Shown here: positions 16,801 through 25,384 of the stretch, piece after piece
Layout of the letters: the number at the start of each line of letters is the position of its first letter
Numbering within the stretch: the stretch's first letter is position 1
Source: an uncultured Lachnospiraceae bacterium
Lineage (GTDB): Bacteria > Bacillota > Clostridia > Lachnospirales > Lachnospiraceae
Length of the DNA: 38,104 nucleotides
Reading direction: 5' to 3'
Assembly (NCBI GenBank): GCA_910579735.1
Contig: CAJTUZ010000024.1
Location: forward strand, 1-38,104
Notes under the pieces: generated by a model
Databases searched by the model: none
Told to the model about the DNA's origin: nothing
The model's input: only the letters and a program-made list of their open reading frames with translations
Translations under genes and position numbers: made by a program

Positions 16801-17988
16801 TTATAAATATTTCTTCAAAACATCCACCTTATCCAGTTTCTCCCACGGCAGATCCAGATCGTTACGTCCGAAATGGCCGTAAGCCGCAGTCTGCTTGTAG
16901 ATCGGCCGGCGTAAATCGAGCATTTTGATGATGCCTGCCGGACGTAAGTCAAAGTTCTCACGAACGATTTCCACCAATTTATCATCGGATACTTTACCTG
17001 TTCCGAATGTGTCGACCATAACGGAAGTAGGCTGTGCCACACCGATCGCATAAGAAAGCTGGATCTCGCATTTCTCTGCAAGTCCCGCCGCAACGATGTT
17101 CTTTGCAACGTAACGTGCCGCATAAGCTGCAGAACGGTCAACTTTGGTGCAGTCCTTACCGGAAAAAGCGCCGCCGCCGTGACGTGCATAACCGCCGTAT
17201 GTATCTACGATAATCTTACGGCCTGTCAGACCTGCGTCTCCGTGAGGTCCGCCGATTACGAAACGGCCTGTCGGGTTGATGAAGAATTTCGTCTTTTCAT
17301 CTACGAGTTCTACCGGAAGTACCGGATCAAATACGTACTTTTTAATATCTTCGTGAATCTGTTCCTGTGTCACATCTGCATCATGCTGTGTCGATAACAC
17401 AACAGCCTCTAATCTTACCGGTTTGCCGTTTTCATCATATTCTACGGAAACCTGGCTCTTACCGTCGGGTCTTAAATATTTTAACGTACCGTCTTTACGT
17501 ACTTTGGTAAGCTGCAATGCAAGTTTATGTGCAAGCGAAATCGGATAAGGCATATACTCCTGCGTCTCATTAGTCGCATAACCGAACATCATACCCTGGT
17601 CGCCCGCGCCGGTCGCTTCAATCTCTTCCTCGGACATTTCCTGACGTTTTGCTTCCAATGCTTTATCAACACCCATTGCAATATCCGCAGACTGTTCGTC
17701 GATTGCTACCATAACCGCACAGGTATTGCCGTCGAAACCGTATTCGGATTTGGTATAACCGATCTCTTTTACGGTATCGCGTACGATCTTCTGAATATCT
17801 ACGTAGGCGTTGGTTGTAATTTCACCTGTTACAAGTACGAATCCCGTACAGGTTGCCGTCTCACAGGCAACACGGCTCATGGGGTCTTTTTCCATACACG
17901 CATCTAAGATCGCGTCGGAAATGGCATCGCAGACTTTATCCGGATGTCCTTCTGTTACTGATTCGGATGTAAATAATCTTTTTTCCAT
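16801..17988 (-). CDS. metK: S-adenosylmethionine synthetase
   Basis: Makes SAM from methionine and ATP. The 395-residue protein has the N-terminal TSESVTEGHPDKVCDAISDAILDACM. It also has the hexapeptide motif GAGDQGMMFGYA and the P-loop-like GGPHGDAGLTGRKIIVDTYGG. The C-terminal region with RPAGIIKMLDLRRPIYKQTAAYGHFG is normal. Length and motifs match bacterial MetK closely. The start has AAGGAG seven bases before it. Expression is controlled by an SAM-I riboswitch with an intrinsic terminator in the 350-base leader, giving feedback by the enzyme's own product. Confidence 0.98.
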   Translation of the reverse strand: MEKRLFTSESVTEGHPDKVCDAISDAILDACMEKDPMSRVACETATCTGFVLVTGEITTNAYVDIQKIVRDTVKEIGYTKSEYGFDGNTCAVMVAIDEQSADIAMGVDKALEAKRQEMSEEEIEATGAGDQGMMFGYATNETQEYMPYPISLAHKLALQLTKVRKDGTLKYLRPDGKSQVSVEYDENGKPVRLEAVVLSTQHDADVTQEQIHEDIKKYVFDPVLPVELVDEKTKFFINPTGRFVIGGPHGDAGLTGRKIIVDTYGGYARHGGGAFSGKDCTKVDRSAAYAARYVAKNIVAAGLAEKCEIQLSYAIGVAQPTSVMVDTFGTGKVSDDKLVEIVRENFDLRPAGIIKMLDLRRPIYKQTAAYGHFGRNDLDLPWEKLDKVDVLKKYL

Positions 17989-18047
17989 TTTGAATCTCCT
18001 TTTTTCTTCTTGTTTTTTGGTTTTCTTTGTTTCCTACCACTACTTGG

Positions 18048-18123
18048 AATCAGCAGACTCGGAATATACGGACTTACATGCGAGCATGACGTCCGCATCT
18101 TCCACCTCTTGACTCTGCTGATT
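18048..18123 (-). other. Extra hairpin between the riboswitch terminator and metK
   Basis: AATCAGCAGA (18048-18057) pairs with TCTGCTGATT (18114-18123). Further in, CGGAC (18069-18073) pairs with GTCCG (18091-18095), and CATGC (18077-18081) with GCATG (18084-18088). The three nested stems make one 76-base hairpin placed after the SAM terminator and about 60 bases before metK. It has no T tract. The stretch between it and metK is strongly purine-rich on the minus strand. Confidence 0.6.
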
Positions 18124-18128
18124 CGCGC

Positions 18129-18157
18129 AAAAAAATCCGCTTACCGAAATAAGCGGA
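18129..18157 (-). terminator. SAM riboswitch terminator
   Basis: Minus-strand TCCGCTTA-(6-base loop)-TAAGCGGA followed by seven Ts. It sits about 22 bases after the aptamer and is the expression platform that stops metK transcription when SAM is bound. Confidence 0.88.
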
Positions 18158-18179
18158 CCTGACAGTCGATAATCAAATC

Positions 18180-18292
18180 CTCTTATTGTTCGATCTGCCG
18201 CAGGGCAGTTTGTTCGCTCAGGTTAGCACCTTCCTTACAGGGGTTGCCGTGGTTTCATAGATCCTATGTATCTCCACCACTCTGAATAAGAG
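18180..18292 (-). ncRNA. SAM-I (S-box) riboswitch aptamer
   Basis: Read on the minus strand it opens with CTCTTATT and closes with AATAAGAG, forming P1. Inside are the S-box core segments CAGAGTGGTGGAGA, GAAACCACGGCAACC, AAGGAAGGTGCTAACC and CTGAGCGAACAA. These match the SAM-I consensus in order and spacing. It lies upstream of metK, the expected target, and is followed by an intrinsic terminator. It senses S-adenosylmethionine. Confidence 0.93.
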
Positions 18293-18348
18293 AAAACATC
18301 GTTCTTAATTTAAGAACTCACAATATGGAATTTTCATATCTATCTATT

Positions 18349-18377
18349 AAAATACACTTGTTTTTTTCTGCTGTCAA
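18349..18377 (-). promoter_or_regulatory. Promoter of the riboswitch-metK transcript
   Basis: Minus-strand TTGACA (18372-18377), a 17-base spacer and TATTTT (18349-18354). The predicted start lies about 50 bases before the aptamer. A small hairpin, GTTCTTAA-T-TTAAGAAC, is seen at 18301-18317 in the leader between them. Confidence 0.7.
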
Positions 18378-18429
18378 TAGTTATTATCAATATCAGCCTC
18401 AAAAATGAAACCAATCTGTATTCCCGTTG

Positions 18430-19722
18430 TCAGCCGACTTTAAATTTAAACTTCTTCAGCTCTCTGTCTGTCTCTATTTTCTCAATCTGTGCACCGAGCG
18501 ACTGCAGCTTCAGATGAAAATCTTCATATCCGCGTTCGATATACTGGATATCATCGATCGTAGTCGTTCCTTCGGCAGCAAGCGCTGCAATGACAAGGGC
18601 TGCTCCGGCCCGCAGATCCGGCGCTGAGATTCCTGCTCCGGTATACTTGGCTACCCCATCGATAATTGCGGTATTGCCCTCTACCTTAATATTGGCACCC
18701 ATTCTTGTCAGCTCATCCACATACTTGAAACGATTCTCAAAAATACTCTCCGTAACGATGCTTGTACCACTGGAAAGACCGAGCGCAACCGTGATCTGCG
18801 GCTGCATATCCGTCGGGAATCCGGGATACGGCAGGGTCTTTACATGCGTATGACCGAGCGGTTTGGATGCGACAACACGTACCGCATCGTCAGACTCTTC
18901 TATTTCACAGCCGATCTCCAAAAGTTTGGCGCTGATCGACTCCAGGTGCTTGGGAATGACATTTTTTATCGTTACGTCGCCTTTGGTCACTGCCGCGGCA
19001 AACATAAACGTACCGGCCTCAATCTGATCCGGAATGATCACATATTCCGTGCCATGCAGTCTGGAAACGCCTTTGATACGGATCACATCGGTACCCGCGC
19101 CTTTAATATTGGCTCCCATGCTGTTTAGGAAGTTCGCCAGATCGACTACGTGCGGTTCTTTGGCCGCATTTTCGATGATGGTCTGCCCTTCCGCCATAAC
19201 AGCTGCCATCATCACATTGATGGTGGCGCCGACCGTTACGACATCCATATAAAGATGATTGCCGTGCAGTTTCTCTGCTTCGGTTATGATCAGTCCGTGC
19301 TCAATCCTTACATTGGCCCCCAGCGCACGAAATCCTTTGATATGCTGGTCTATCGGTCTAAGTCCGATATTACAGCCTCCCGGCAGCGCCACTTCGGCCT
19401 TTTTATATTTTCCGAGCAAAGCGCCTAACAGATAGTAAGATGCTCTGATCTTTTTGATGTAATCGTCCTCGATCACCAGATCATGAATCCGGGATGCATT
19501 GACTTTTACAGTATGTCTGTCTAACTTCGTTACGATGACACCAATGCTTTCCATTGCCTGCAATAACACATTGGTATCTCTTACATCAGGTACATTTTCT
19601 ATCAAAACGGTCTCATCCGTCATCACAGCGGCCGCCAGAATGGCAAGCGCTGCATTCTTAGCACCGCCGATCTCCACCTCGCCGACTAACGGATTTCCAC
19701 CTTTAATCGCATATTGTTCCAT
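18430..19722 (-). CDS. murA: UDP-N-acetylglucosamine 1-carboxyvinyltransferase
   Basis: First committed step of peptidoglycan synthesis: transfer of enolpyruvate from PEP to UDP-GlcNAc. The 430 residues form the repeated EPSP-synthase-like fold. Lys22 and Asn23 are present in IGGAKNAALA. The loop LPGGCNIGLRPIDQH holds Cys117, the equivalent of the catalytic, fosfomycin-reactive cysteine. The segments PGFPTDMQPQ and DLRAGAALVIAALAAEG are typical. Firmicutes often have two copies (murA and murZ/murA2), and which one this is cannot be told here. GGGGA precedes the start. No terminator hairpin follows, so some read-through into the metK leader is possible. Confidence 0.96.
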   Translation of the reverse strand: MEQYAIKGGNPLVGEVEIGGAKNAALAILAAAVMTDETVLIENVPDVRDTNVLLQAMESIGVIVTKLDRHTVKVNASRIHDLVIEDDYIKKIRASYYLLGALLGKYKKAEVALPGGCNIGLRPIDQHIKGFRALGANVRIEHGLIITEAEKLHGNHLYMDVVTVGATINVMMAAVMAEGQTIIENAAKEPHVVDLANFLNSMGANIKGAGTDVIRIKGVSRLHGTEYVIIPDQIEAGTFMFAAAVTKGDVTIKNVIPKHLESISAKLLEIGCEIEESDDAVRVVASKPLGHTHVKTLPYPGFPTDMQPQITVALGLSSGTSIVTESIFENRFKYVDELTRMGANIKVEGNTAIIDGVAKYTGAGISAPDLRAGAALVIAALAAEGTTTIDDIQYIERGYEDFHLKLQSLGAQIEKIETDRELKKFKFKVG

Positions 19723-19808
19723 ATATAGTCCCCTGTATCATTCAATTGCAAATGCAAATATTTATTTTAATCGTGTTGTAATTCAGTAATAATAAACAAT
19801 TAACTTAA

Positions 19809-19836
19809 AGTATACCATAAATTTCACATTTGTAAA
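19809..19836 (-). promoter_or_regulatory. Promoter of murA
   Basis: Minus-strand TTTACA (19831-19836), a 16-base spacer and TATACT (19809-19814), about 90 bases before the murA start. The leader is AT-rich. Confidence 0.5.
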
Positions 19837-19877
19837 TGGGCAGATTGCCAAACTATTCCTGACGGGGCGAATGCATA

Positions 19878-21467
19878 TTAATTCAAATAGTTCAAAGGAT
19901 TCACCTGTGAACCGTTAATTAATATTTCAAAATGCACATGGGGACCGGTGCTGACTCCGGTATTTCCGCTGAGGGCAATCTTCTGTCCCTGCGATACCGT
20001 CTGACCCGCCGATACGAGCACTTTGCTCAAATGTCCGTATCTTGTCTGTCTGCCGTCGGCGTGATTGATATAGACCACATAACCGTATCCGCTGCCCCAG
20101 CCTGCTTTGACGACAGTGCCGCCTGAAGAAGCCATAACAGCCGTACCGGTCGGCGTAGCCCAGTCAATCCCCTTATGATAACTGCTCGCACCCCTTGTCG
20201 GTGCATTTCGCCTGCCAAAACCTGAAGATAAACGTCCTCCTGAGATCGGTTTGATATACGTAGGCGGAATCTTGGTTCCCCTCTCCACGATCTTCGGTAC
20301 TGCCTCATAAGTAATTTCTTCTTTCAGAATCTCCCGTCCGACCTCTTCCTGATTGCGGTAATACACATCAGCTACCACGATCCGATGTCCTGCCGAGGGT
20401 TCCTGCAGTGTCTTTGTCTGCGTCGTATACCAGTCGTCATTATCCACATAGATAATTTCCGCTTCATAATCTTCTTCGTAATAAACTTCTTCTGTACGTT
20501 CTACGGAAAGCTCCGGTTCCGGAACCGTCACGATGAGCTCGTCCCCTACGCGGATGATAGAATTCTCATTTTCGATCGTTTCGTTCATGGCGATCAGATC
20601 CGCAAGCGAAAGAGAATTGCTTTCCGCGATACCGGACAGCGTATCACCGGCTACGACTTCATAGATCTGTTCTTTCTCCTGCTCTTTGGTTACTTCCTCG
20701 ATCGCATTCTCCAAAGAAGTGATCTCGTAATCCTGCAGATAAGCTTCCACGACTTCTACCGTATCGCCGAAGTCGATCGTCTGCAGTCCCAGTTCATAAT
20801 CGTCAAAATCTTTTTCCATCTCCGGCTCTACTGTCGCGAAGATCTCATCGAGCTGCGCATCGATGCCGGCCGCGCTTACCACATTCTCTTCTTCCTTCGC
20901 CGCCGCTTCTTCCTTTGCACAGATAGCCGTCGTCAAAACATTCAGTTCACGGTTGGGATCCATGACAAGGTCAACGTAGTATTCTCTTCCCGCATCATAC
21001 TTGCCCAAAGATGCCTGCAAAAGCGCAAGCACTTCTTCGGTGCTGGAAAGATTGACCGTATACTCGTTAATCTTCACCGTATAGGAACGGTTCAATGTTT
21101 CTTTAACATTATCGCGCAGAACCGCCGCCATGTTATTAGTTATGACACTATCGTCATCTATTTCTCCCCACAGCACTTCCTGCCCTTCGTAAGTGACATC
21201 CGCGTCAGCAAGTACCATTTCGTCACTGGAACCGGCGATCCGCCTGCGCGCTTCGATCAGGCAGGCATCGAGTCCGTCCAGATTTCCTACGACACCGATC
21301 TGCTCGCCGTTCATATAAATCGTAAACATATTATCACCGGTGTTTTGCAGTTTCTGATAATGGGGCAGAAAAAATGCCGCGATCACCGTTACAAACGCTG
21401 CACCTTTAATATATGCAATTTTCATTTTTTTATAATGTCTGCTTATCAATTTCATAAAAATAATCAC
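19878..21467 (-). CDS. Membrane-anchored M23 peptidase with LysM and G5 domains
   Basis: Predicted extracytoplasmic zinc endopeptidase that cuts peptidoglycan cross-links. One hydrophobic helix near the N-terminus (about 18-36) anchors or exports it. After a long region of unassigned fold come a LysM domain (about 270-318, YEVVAGDTLSGIAESNSLSL) and a G5 domain (about 325-405). The C-terminal M23 domain (about 420-527) keeps the metal ligands in YHKGIDWATP and HVHFEI. The start is taken as the GTG at 21467, because AAGGA lies five bases before it. The ATG at 21455 is the alternative. The architecture resembles sporulation or division-associated M23 proteins, but no sporulation genes are adjacent. 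Confidence 0.92.
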   Translation of the reverse strand: MIIFMKLISRHYKKMKIAYIKGAAFVTVIAAFFLPHYQKLQNTGDNMFTIYMNGEQIGVVGNLDGLDACLIEARRRIAGSSDEMVLADADVTYEGQEVLWGEIDDDSVITNNMAAVLRDNVKETLNRSYTVKINEYTVNLSSTEEVLALLQASLGKYDAGREYYVDLVMDPNRELNVLTTAICAKEEAAAKEEENVVSAAGIDAQLDEIFATVEPEMEKDFDDYELGLQTIDFGDTVEVVEAYLQDYEITSLENAIEEVTKEQEKEQIYEVVAGDTLSGIAESNSLSLADLIAMNETIENENSIIRVGDELIVTVPEPELSVERTEEVYYEEDYEAEIIYVDNDDWYTTQTKTLQEPSAGHRIVVADVYYRNQEEVGREILKEEITYEAVPKIVERGTKIPPTYIKPISGGRLSSGFGRRNAPTRGASSYHKGIDWATPTGTAVMASSGGTVVKAGWGSGYGYVVYINHADGRQTRYGHLSKVLVSAGQTVSQGQKIALSGNTGVSTGPHVHFEILINGSQVNPLNYLN

Positions 21468-21532
21468 GCTTGTCCTTTTTCAACCTGCGGAATGCATTCT
21501 TTAATTCTTGTAACAAATTCGTAACATTTTTT

Positions 21533-21561
21533 ATTCTATCAGTATTCCCCGAAAATGTAAA
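21533..21561 (-). promoter_or_regulatory. Promoter of the M23 peptidase gene
   Basis: Minus-strand TTTACA (21556-21561), a 17-base spacer and TAGAAT (21533-21538), about 65 bases before the start codon. It is a good sigma-A-like match. Confidence 0.6.
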
Positions 21562-21606
21562 GAGATATTCGCAGTGTGATATAGGAAAAGCACAGCATCA
21601 GACACT

Positions 21607-22551
21607 TTAACACTTTTCTATATAGGATTGTGCTCTTTCATTCGTCAGTTCAAACTTCTCCATACATTTTGACAAAATTACATCTTTCGGAACTCCCAGT
21701 TCCGTACAGGTTTGTATCAAGGCATATATTCCTTTTTCTATCCCTTCTTCCATGCCTTCGAGTCTCATATCCTCAAATGCCTTGCACATATTATACCTCT
21801 CCTCTCCATTTTCTATCACTTTACATGTTTCCGGAATCCTGACATTCGCCACAACAGATAACAGCTCTCTGGTATCTGCATCTATGCGGCTGTATACGGC
21901 ATAATTTTCATCAAGTATTCTGCACAGCTTCTCTTTGTCTTTCGCATATCGAATCGTCTCAAAAACCTGCCGGAGACTGCTCTGATATTCTTCGAATGTA
22001 TCATGTTCATGACAGTCGTACAAATTCAGCTTATAATTCGTCACATAGTCTTTCAGTTCTTCATCAATCTCCAGCAGATCATGCAGACACCTTGCACCAT
22101 CCCACGAATGATCTATCCCATAGTACACTACCAAAGTAATGATCGGAATAAACTTTTCGTCTTTCTTCATTCCTGAAAGATACTCGTCCTTTCCGCCTCT
22201 TAAATCTCCCGCACCGGCATGTTCTCTCTTTCTGCGTTTCCATTGTTTATGGTACCCAAGACTTTCCGACAGCATATTGCGCATTACCATCTGATAATCT
22301 ACATAATTCTGATTTTCCACTACCAGAATATGCAGCTGTCTCCCCCGCCACATACGCGCTTTATCGACCACAACCTTCGGATTTTCTCTTCGTTTGGCCT
22401 CTTTTCCCAGATACACAGCCTGTACATCTGCCGGTGTAAGTTCCTCCGGCTTTACGATCTGTCTCCCGTGGAACAACCCCCCGTTTATCTGGTCCGCAAA
22501 TCTACGGTCATCATCCAGATAATCGAATTGATACTCGTCCTTTACTCCCAT
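21607..22551 (-). CDS. Rpn family recombination-promoting nuclease / PD-(D/E)XK transposase-like protein
   Basis: Predicted nuclease of the Rpn family, which occurs in many scattered copies in gut Clostridia. The N-terminus (DRRFADQINGGLFHGRQIVKP) is family-like. The nuclease core has LHILVVENQNYVDYQM, where the ENQ motif stands in place of (D/E)XK, then FIPIITLVVYYG. The C-terminal tail has GMEEGIEKGIYALI, a common ending in this family. The 314-residue length is normal and the frame is intact. No inverted terminal repeats or second transposon gene were seen beside it. AGGGAGG precedes the start but is partly covered by a hairpin (22561-22587). Rpn proteins have been linked to recombination and phage defence; the role here is unknown. 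Confidence 0.85.
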   Translation of the reverse strand: MGVKDEYQFDYLDDDRRFADQINGGLFHGRQIVKPEELTPADVQAVYLGKEAKRRENPKVVVDKARMWRGRQLHILVVENQNYVDYQMVMRNMLSESLGYHKQWKRRKREHAGAGDLRGGKDEYLSGMKKDEKFIPIITLVVYYGIDHSWDGARCLHDLLEIDEELKDYVTNYKLNLYDCHEHDTFEEYQSSLRQVFETIRYAKDKEKLCRILDENYAVYSRIDADTRELLSVVANVRIPETCKVIENGEERYNMCKAFEDMRLEGMEEGIEKGIYALIQTCTELGVPKDVILSKCMEKFELTNERAQSYIEKC

Positions 22552-22560
22552 CCGATTTCC

Positions 22561-22587
22561 TCCCTTATTCTTTTGTCATATAAGGGA
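22561..22587 (-). promoter_or_regulatory. Stem overlapping the Rpn nuclease ribosome site
   Basis: On the minus strand TCCCTTAT (22580-22587) pairs with ATAAGGGA (22561-22568) across an 11-base loop. The second arm includes the first part of the ribosome site AAGGGAGG, eight bases before the ATG. Folding would mask the site and lower translation. Confidence 0.5.
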
Positions 22588-22761
22588 TACGAACTGCGAT
22601 GTGCCATAGATATGATATCAGAATTTCGAACTCCCAGATATGTTATTAAGAGCATATCATACGCCGGAACCGTTGTAAAGGAGAAATTATTTTTCCTTTG
22701 CGGCAATTTCGTAGTACAATAACAGATAGGATAAACCAAGTATGGAACAGGGAGAAAACGT

Positions 22762-23997
22762 ATGGACAGAATCTTTTTTCACATAGATGTCAATTCCGCC
22801 TATCTGAGTTGGAGCGCCCTGGAAAAACTGCGGCTGGGCTCCGATATCGATTTACGCACGATTCCGGCCATTATCGGCGGCGATATGGCCAAGCGCCACG
22901 GCGTTGTACTGGCCAAATCCATTCCGGCCAAGGCTTACGGCATCGTAACCGGCGAACCGATCGTAAATGCCATGCGTAAATGTCCGAATCTGCTGTTAGA
23001 AACACCGGATCATATACTGTATCATCAAAGAAGTCTCGAACTGATGCAACTTTTATCCAATATCTGTCCCGATATCGAACAGGTCAGCGTGGACGAATGC
23101 TATATGGATTATACCCCGATACAAAACCGTTTCCCTTCTCCCATAGACGCTGCCGCCCACATCCGCACGCAGGTCCTTGAAAAACTCGGATTCACCGTCA
23201 ATATCGGCATTTCCGACCGAAAAGTGCTTGCCAAAATGGCCTCCGATTTTCGGAAACCGAATCTCACCCACACGCTCTATTCCTATGAGATCCGGGAAAA
23301 ATTATGGCCGCTTCCGGTTTCATCATTATTCATGTGCGGACGTTCCAGTGTGGAAACGCTTCACAAACTGGAGATCATGACGATAGGAGATCTTGCAAAT
23401 AGTGACCCGGCGATCATCACCGCCCACTTGAAGAGCCATGGCAGACTGCTCTTTGAATATGCCAACGGCATAGACGAATCCATCGTGGAAACAACGCAGG
23501 CCGATGCCAAGGGGATCGGCAATTCCACGACACTCAGCAAAGATGTGACCAAAAGAGAAGACGCCTGCCATGTTCTTCTGGAACTGTCCGAATCAGTCGC
23601 CAGAAGGCTGCGGGAATCAGGACAGACAGCAGAAATGATCAGTGTCGAGATCAAATACAACACCTTTAAAAAAGTCTCCCACCAAAAAACGCTGCAGACT
23701 CCGACAGCAGGCAGCGATACGATCTACAGAACCGCCTGTGCCCTGCTCGACGAACTTTGGGATGGCACGCCGATAAGGCTGCTGGGTATCCGTTCATCCA
23801 AGCTGCTTTCCGAAACCGAACCTGTACAGCTCAGTTTATTTGACACATCTGTCATAAGCATGGAGGCAGGCAGCTCCAAACCGCCTATTTCCGCACAAAA
23901 AGAAGCCCGTCTGGAACAGGCTCTGGATTCCATACGACAAAAATATGGAGCCGGCGCCATCGTAAGAGGCAGCCTGCTCCATCCGAAATCAGATTAA
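22762..23997 (+). CDS. dinB: Y-family DNA polymerase (DinB/Pol IV-like)
   Basis: Error-prone translesion polymerase. The 411-residue protein opens with the first catalytic aspartate in FHIDVNSAYLSW. It has the steric-gate-adjacent region and the second catalytic pair in VSVDECYMDYT (about 110-118), then GISDRKVLAKMASDFRKPN. A helix-hairpin-helix-like segment (LHKLEIMTIGDLAN) precedes the little-finger domain, and LSLFD near the end is a plausible beta-clamp-binding peptide. AGGGAG lies before the ATG. It is transcribed away from the Rpn gene. A TACAAT at 22715-22720 may be its -10, without a clear -35. I saw no LexA box. The choice between DinB and a UmuC-like name rests on general similarity. 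Confidence 0.93.
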   Translation: MDRIFFHIDVNSAYLSWSALEKLRLGSDIDLRTIPAIIGGDMAKRHGVVLAKSIPAKAYGIVTGEPIVNAMRKCPNLLLETPDHILYHQRSLELMQLLSNICPDIEQVSVDECYMDYTPIQNRFPSPIDAAAHIRTQVLEKLGFTVNIGISDRKVLAKMASDFRKPNLTHTLYSYEIREKLWPLPVSSLFMCGRSSVETLHKLEIMTIGDLANSDPAIITAHLKSHGRLLFEYANGIDESIVETTQADAKGIGNSTTLSKDVTKREDACHVLLELSESVARRLRESGQTAEMISVEIKYNTFKKVSHQKTLQTPTAGSDTIYRTACALLDELWDGTPIRLLGIRSSKLLSETEPVQLSLFDTSVISMEAGSSKPPISAQKEARLEQALDSIRQKYGAGAIVRGSLLHPKSD

Positions 23998-24023
23998 TAT
24001 CATAAGAGTGATAAGATATTCTC

Positions 24024-24593
24024 TCAGCGTTTTTTACGTTTTACACTGAACCCGAAAGAACCGAGTTCCCGTCCGGTCGACAGATATCTGCCATGGGAAT
24101 AGACAAGCAGTCCTGCATCATTCAGATGAAATCTGCCCTGTTTATCCATATAGCTTTCATCCGCATGTACCGCCACCACTTCTGCAAGGAACATATGATG
24201 GGAACCGAGTTCCTGCTTCTGTGTCACTCTGCACTCCAGATTGACAGGACTCTCTTTCACCATCGGAACTTTCACTTTCTCTCCGGGAACCTTCGTCAGC
24301 TTCATTTCCTGCCATTTATCCACATCTCTGCCGCTTTTGACACCGCAGTAGTCAGTTGCAAAGCAAAGCTGTTCCGTTGTCAGATTGATCACAAATTCTC
24401 CTGTCTCTTCTATCATATGATACGAAAAGCGTTCCGGCCTGACGGAGATAGAAACCATCGGCGGGTCGGAACAGACCGTACCGGTCCATGCGATCGTCAG
24501 CAGATTGCTGTTCCCCGCTTTGTCCGCCGTACTGACAAGTACGGCCGGCAGCGGATAAAGCATATTTCCCGGTTTAAAATTCTGTTTACCCAT
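24024..24593 (-). CDS. Flavin reductase domain protein
   Basis: FMN-binding split-barrel protein of the flavin reductase family. The 189 residues include NMLYPLPAVLVSTADKAGNSNLLTIAWTGTVCSDPPMVSISV, the family's FMN-binding core. FVINLTTEQLCFATDYCGVKSGRDVDK, the segment SPVNLECRV and HHMFLAEVVAV follow. Relatives reduce free flavin or act as flavoredoxins. The substrate is not fixed. The ATG at 24593 has GGAG six bases before it. An ATG at 24605 has no ribosome site and lies directly after the stop codon of the preceding gene. The two genes are thus translationally coupled. It converges on dinB. Confidence 0.9.
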   Translation of the reverse strand: MGKQNFKPGNMLYPLPAVLVSTADKAGNSNLLTIAWTGTVCSDPPMVSISVRPERFSYHMIEETGEFVINLTTEQLCFATDYCGVKSGRDVDKWQEMKLTKVPGEKVKVPMVKESPVNLECRVTQKQELGSHHMFLAEVVAVHADESYMDKQGRFHLNDAGLLVYSHGRYLSTGRELGSFGFSVKRKKR

Positions 24594-24606
24594 AACCGTC
24601 TCCATT

Positions 24607-25125
24607 TTAGAAAGGTATCGTAATATTAAATAAATGAATCAGAATATCCGCGATCACCAAAAGAAGCGTAACGACCGAAAGCGGCGCCGCAAATTTATGC
24701 TGTCTGGTTTTATCACTCTGTTTTGCCGCAAGTGCATCAGTCTGTTTGCCGAATTGTTCCATCATGGACGCCTGTACGTTCCGGTATACTTTCACACACT
24801 CTTTATGCACAAATTCATCGGAGCTTTGAAATGCTTCTTCCATCTGCTTTTTCATATCCGCCAGCAGTTCTTCTTTATCGAGTCTGTCATCCTGCTCTTT
24901 CTCATATGTTTCGATCTTCTGCAGACTCTCCTGAATGACCTTCTGCATCTGTTCCGCATTTTCTACCGTCTTTAAATTCACCTTACGCATTTCCTGCAGC
25001 AGTGTATCATACTCTGTCACCTGACGCTGCAGCATGTCCATCTTCGCCGCATCTGCAGCCGCATTCGCGTTGATCATACCCTGTGCGTTTCTCTTCTGCA
25101 CAAGTTTATCCATAAATGTATCCAT
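24607..25125 (-). CDS. Tail-anchored coiled-coil protein of unknown function
   Basis: A 172-residue protein that I do not recognise. From about 5 to 140 it is almost all charged helix with coiled-coil character (MDMLQRQVTEYDTLLQEMRK, MQKVIQESLQKIETYEKEQD). The C-terminus is one hydrophobic helix (about 148-170, PLSVVTLLLVIADILIHLF), so it is likely a membrane-tethered cytoplasmic coiled coil. The ATG at 25125 has AAAGGAG 12 bases before it. The open frame to 25215 has no ribosome site. It has its own promoter and overlaps the flavin reductase translation signals. It could be a structural partner, but no function can be inferred. Confidence 0.82.
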   Translation of the reverse strand: MDTFMDKLVQKRNAQGMINANAAADAAKMDMLQRQVTEYDTLLQEMRKVNLKTVENAEQMQKVIQESLQKIETYEKEQDDRLDKEELLADMKKQMEEAFQSSDEFVHKECVKVYRNVQASMMEQFGKQTDALAAKQSDKTRQHKFAAPLSVVTLLLVIADILIHLFNITIPF

Positions 25126-25282
25126 ATCGCAATCATGCTCCTTTCTCCGTGGCCGTTCCTTTTTTATTGTAACACTTAACTGCCGTATCTGCAATCTTAC
25201 TTCTGCCTGCTGCATACGGCAGTCGAAATACTGAAAAATTCCGATAAACTCTCTCTTCTATTATCGTATTTTCTTCTTTTGT

Positions 25283-25311
25283 AATATAAGCGTATCACAT
25301 TTTTTGTACAA
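25283..25311 (-). promoter_or_regulatory. Promoter of the coiled-coil/flavin reductase unit
   Basis: Minus-strand TTGTAC (25306-25311), a 17-base spacer and TATATT (25283-25288), about 155 bases before the start codon. It points away from the small RNA promoter at 25385-25413. Confidence 0.5.
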
Positions 25312-25384
25312 ATTACATAATTTTTCCTCTACTTTTTCTTCTTTTTTATAAAGATTAACGATAGATTTACATCTTGTTCATATT

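Noticed and set aside
20385..21524. A 379-codon open frame on plus opposite the M23 peptidase gene
   Set aside because: It is fully antisense to a gene with clear LysM, G5 and M23 motifs; its translation is rich in Phe, Arg, Ile and His with no domain, and it lacks a ribosome site.
22590..22761. A LexA/DinR operator upstream of dinB
   Set aside because: No GAAC-N4-GTTC-type palindrome was seen in the gap.
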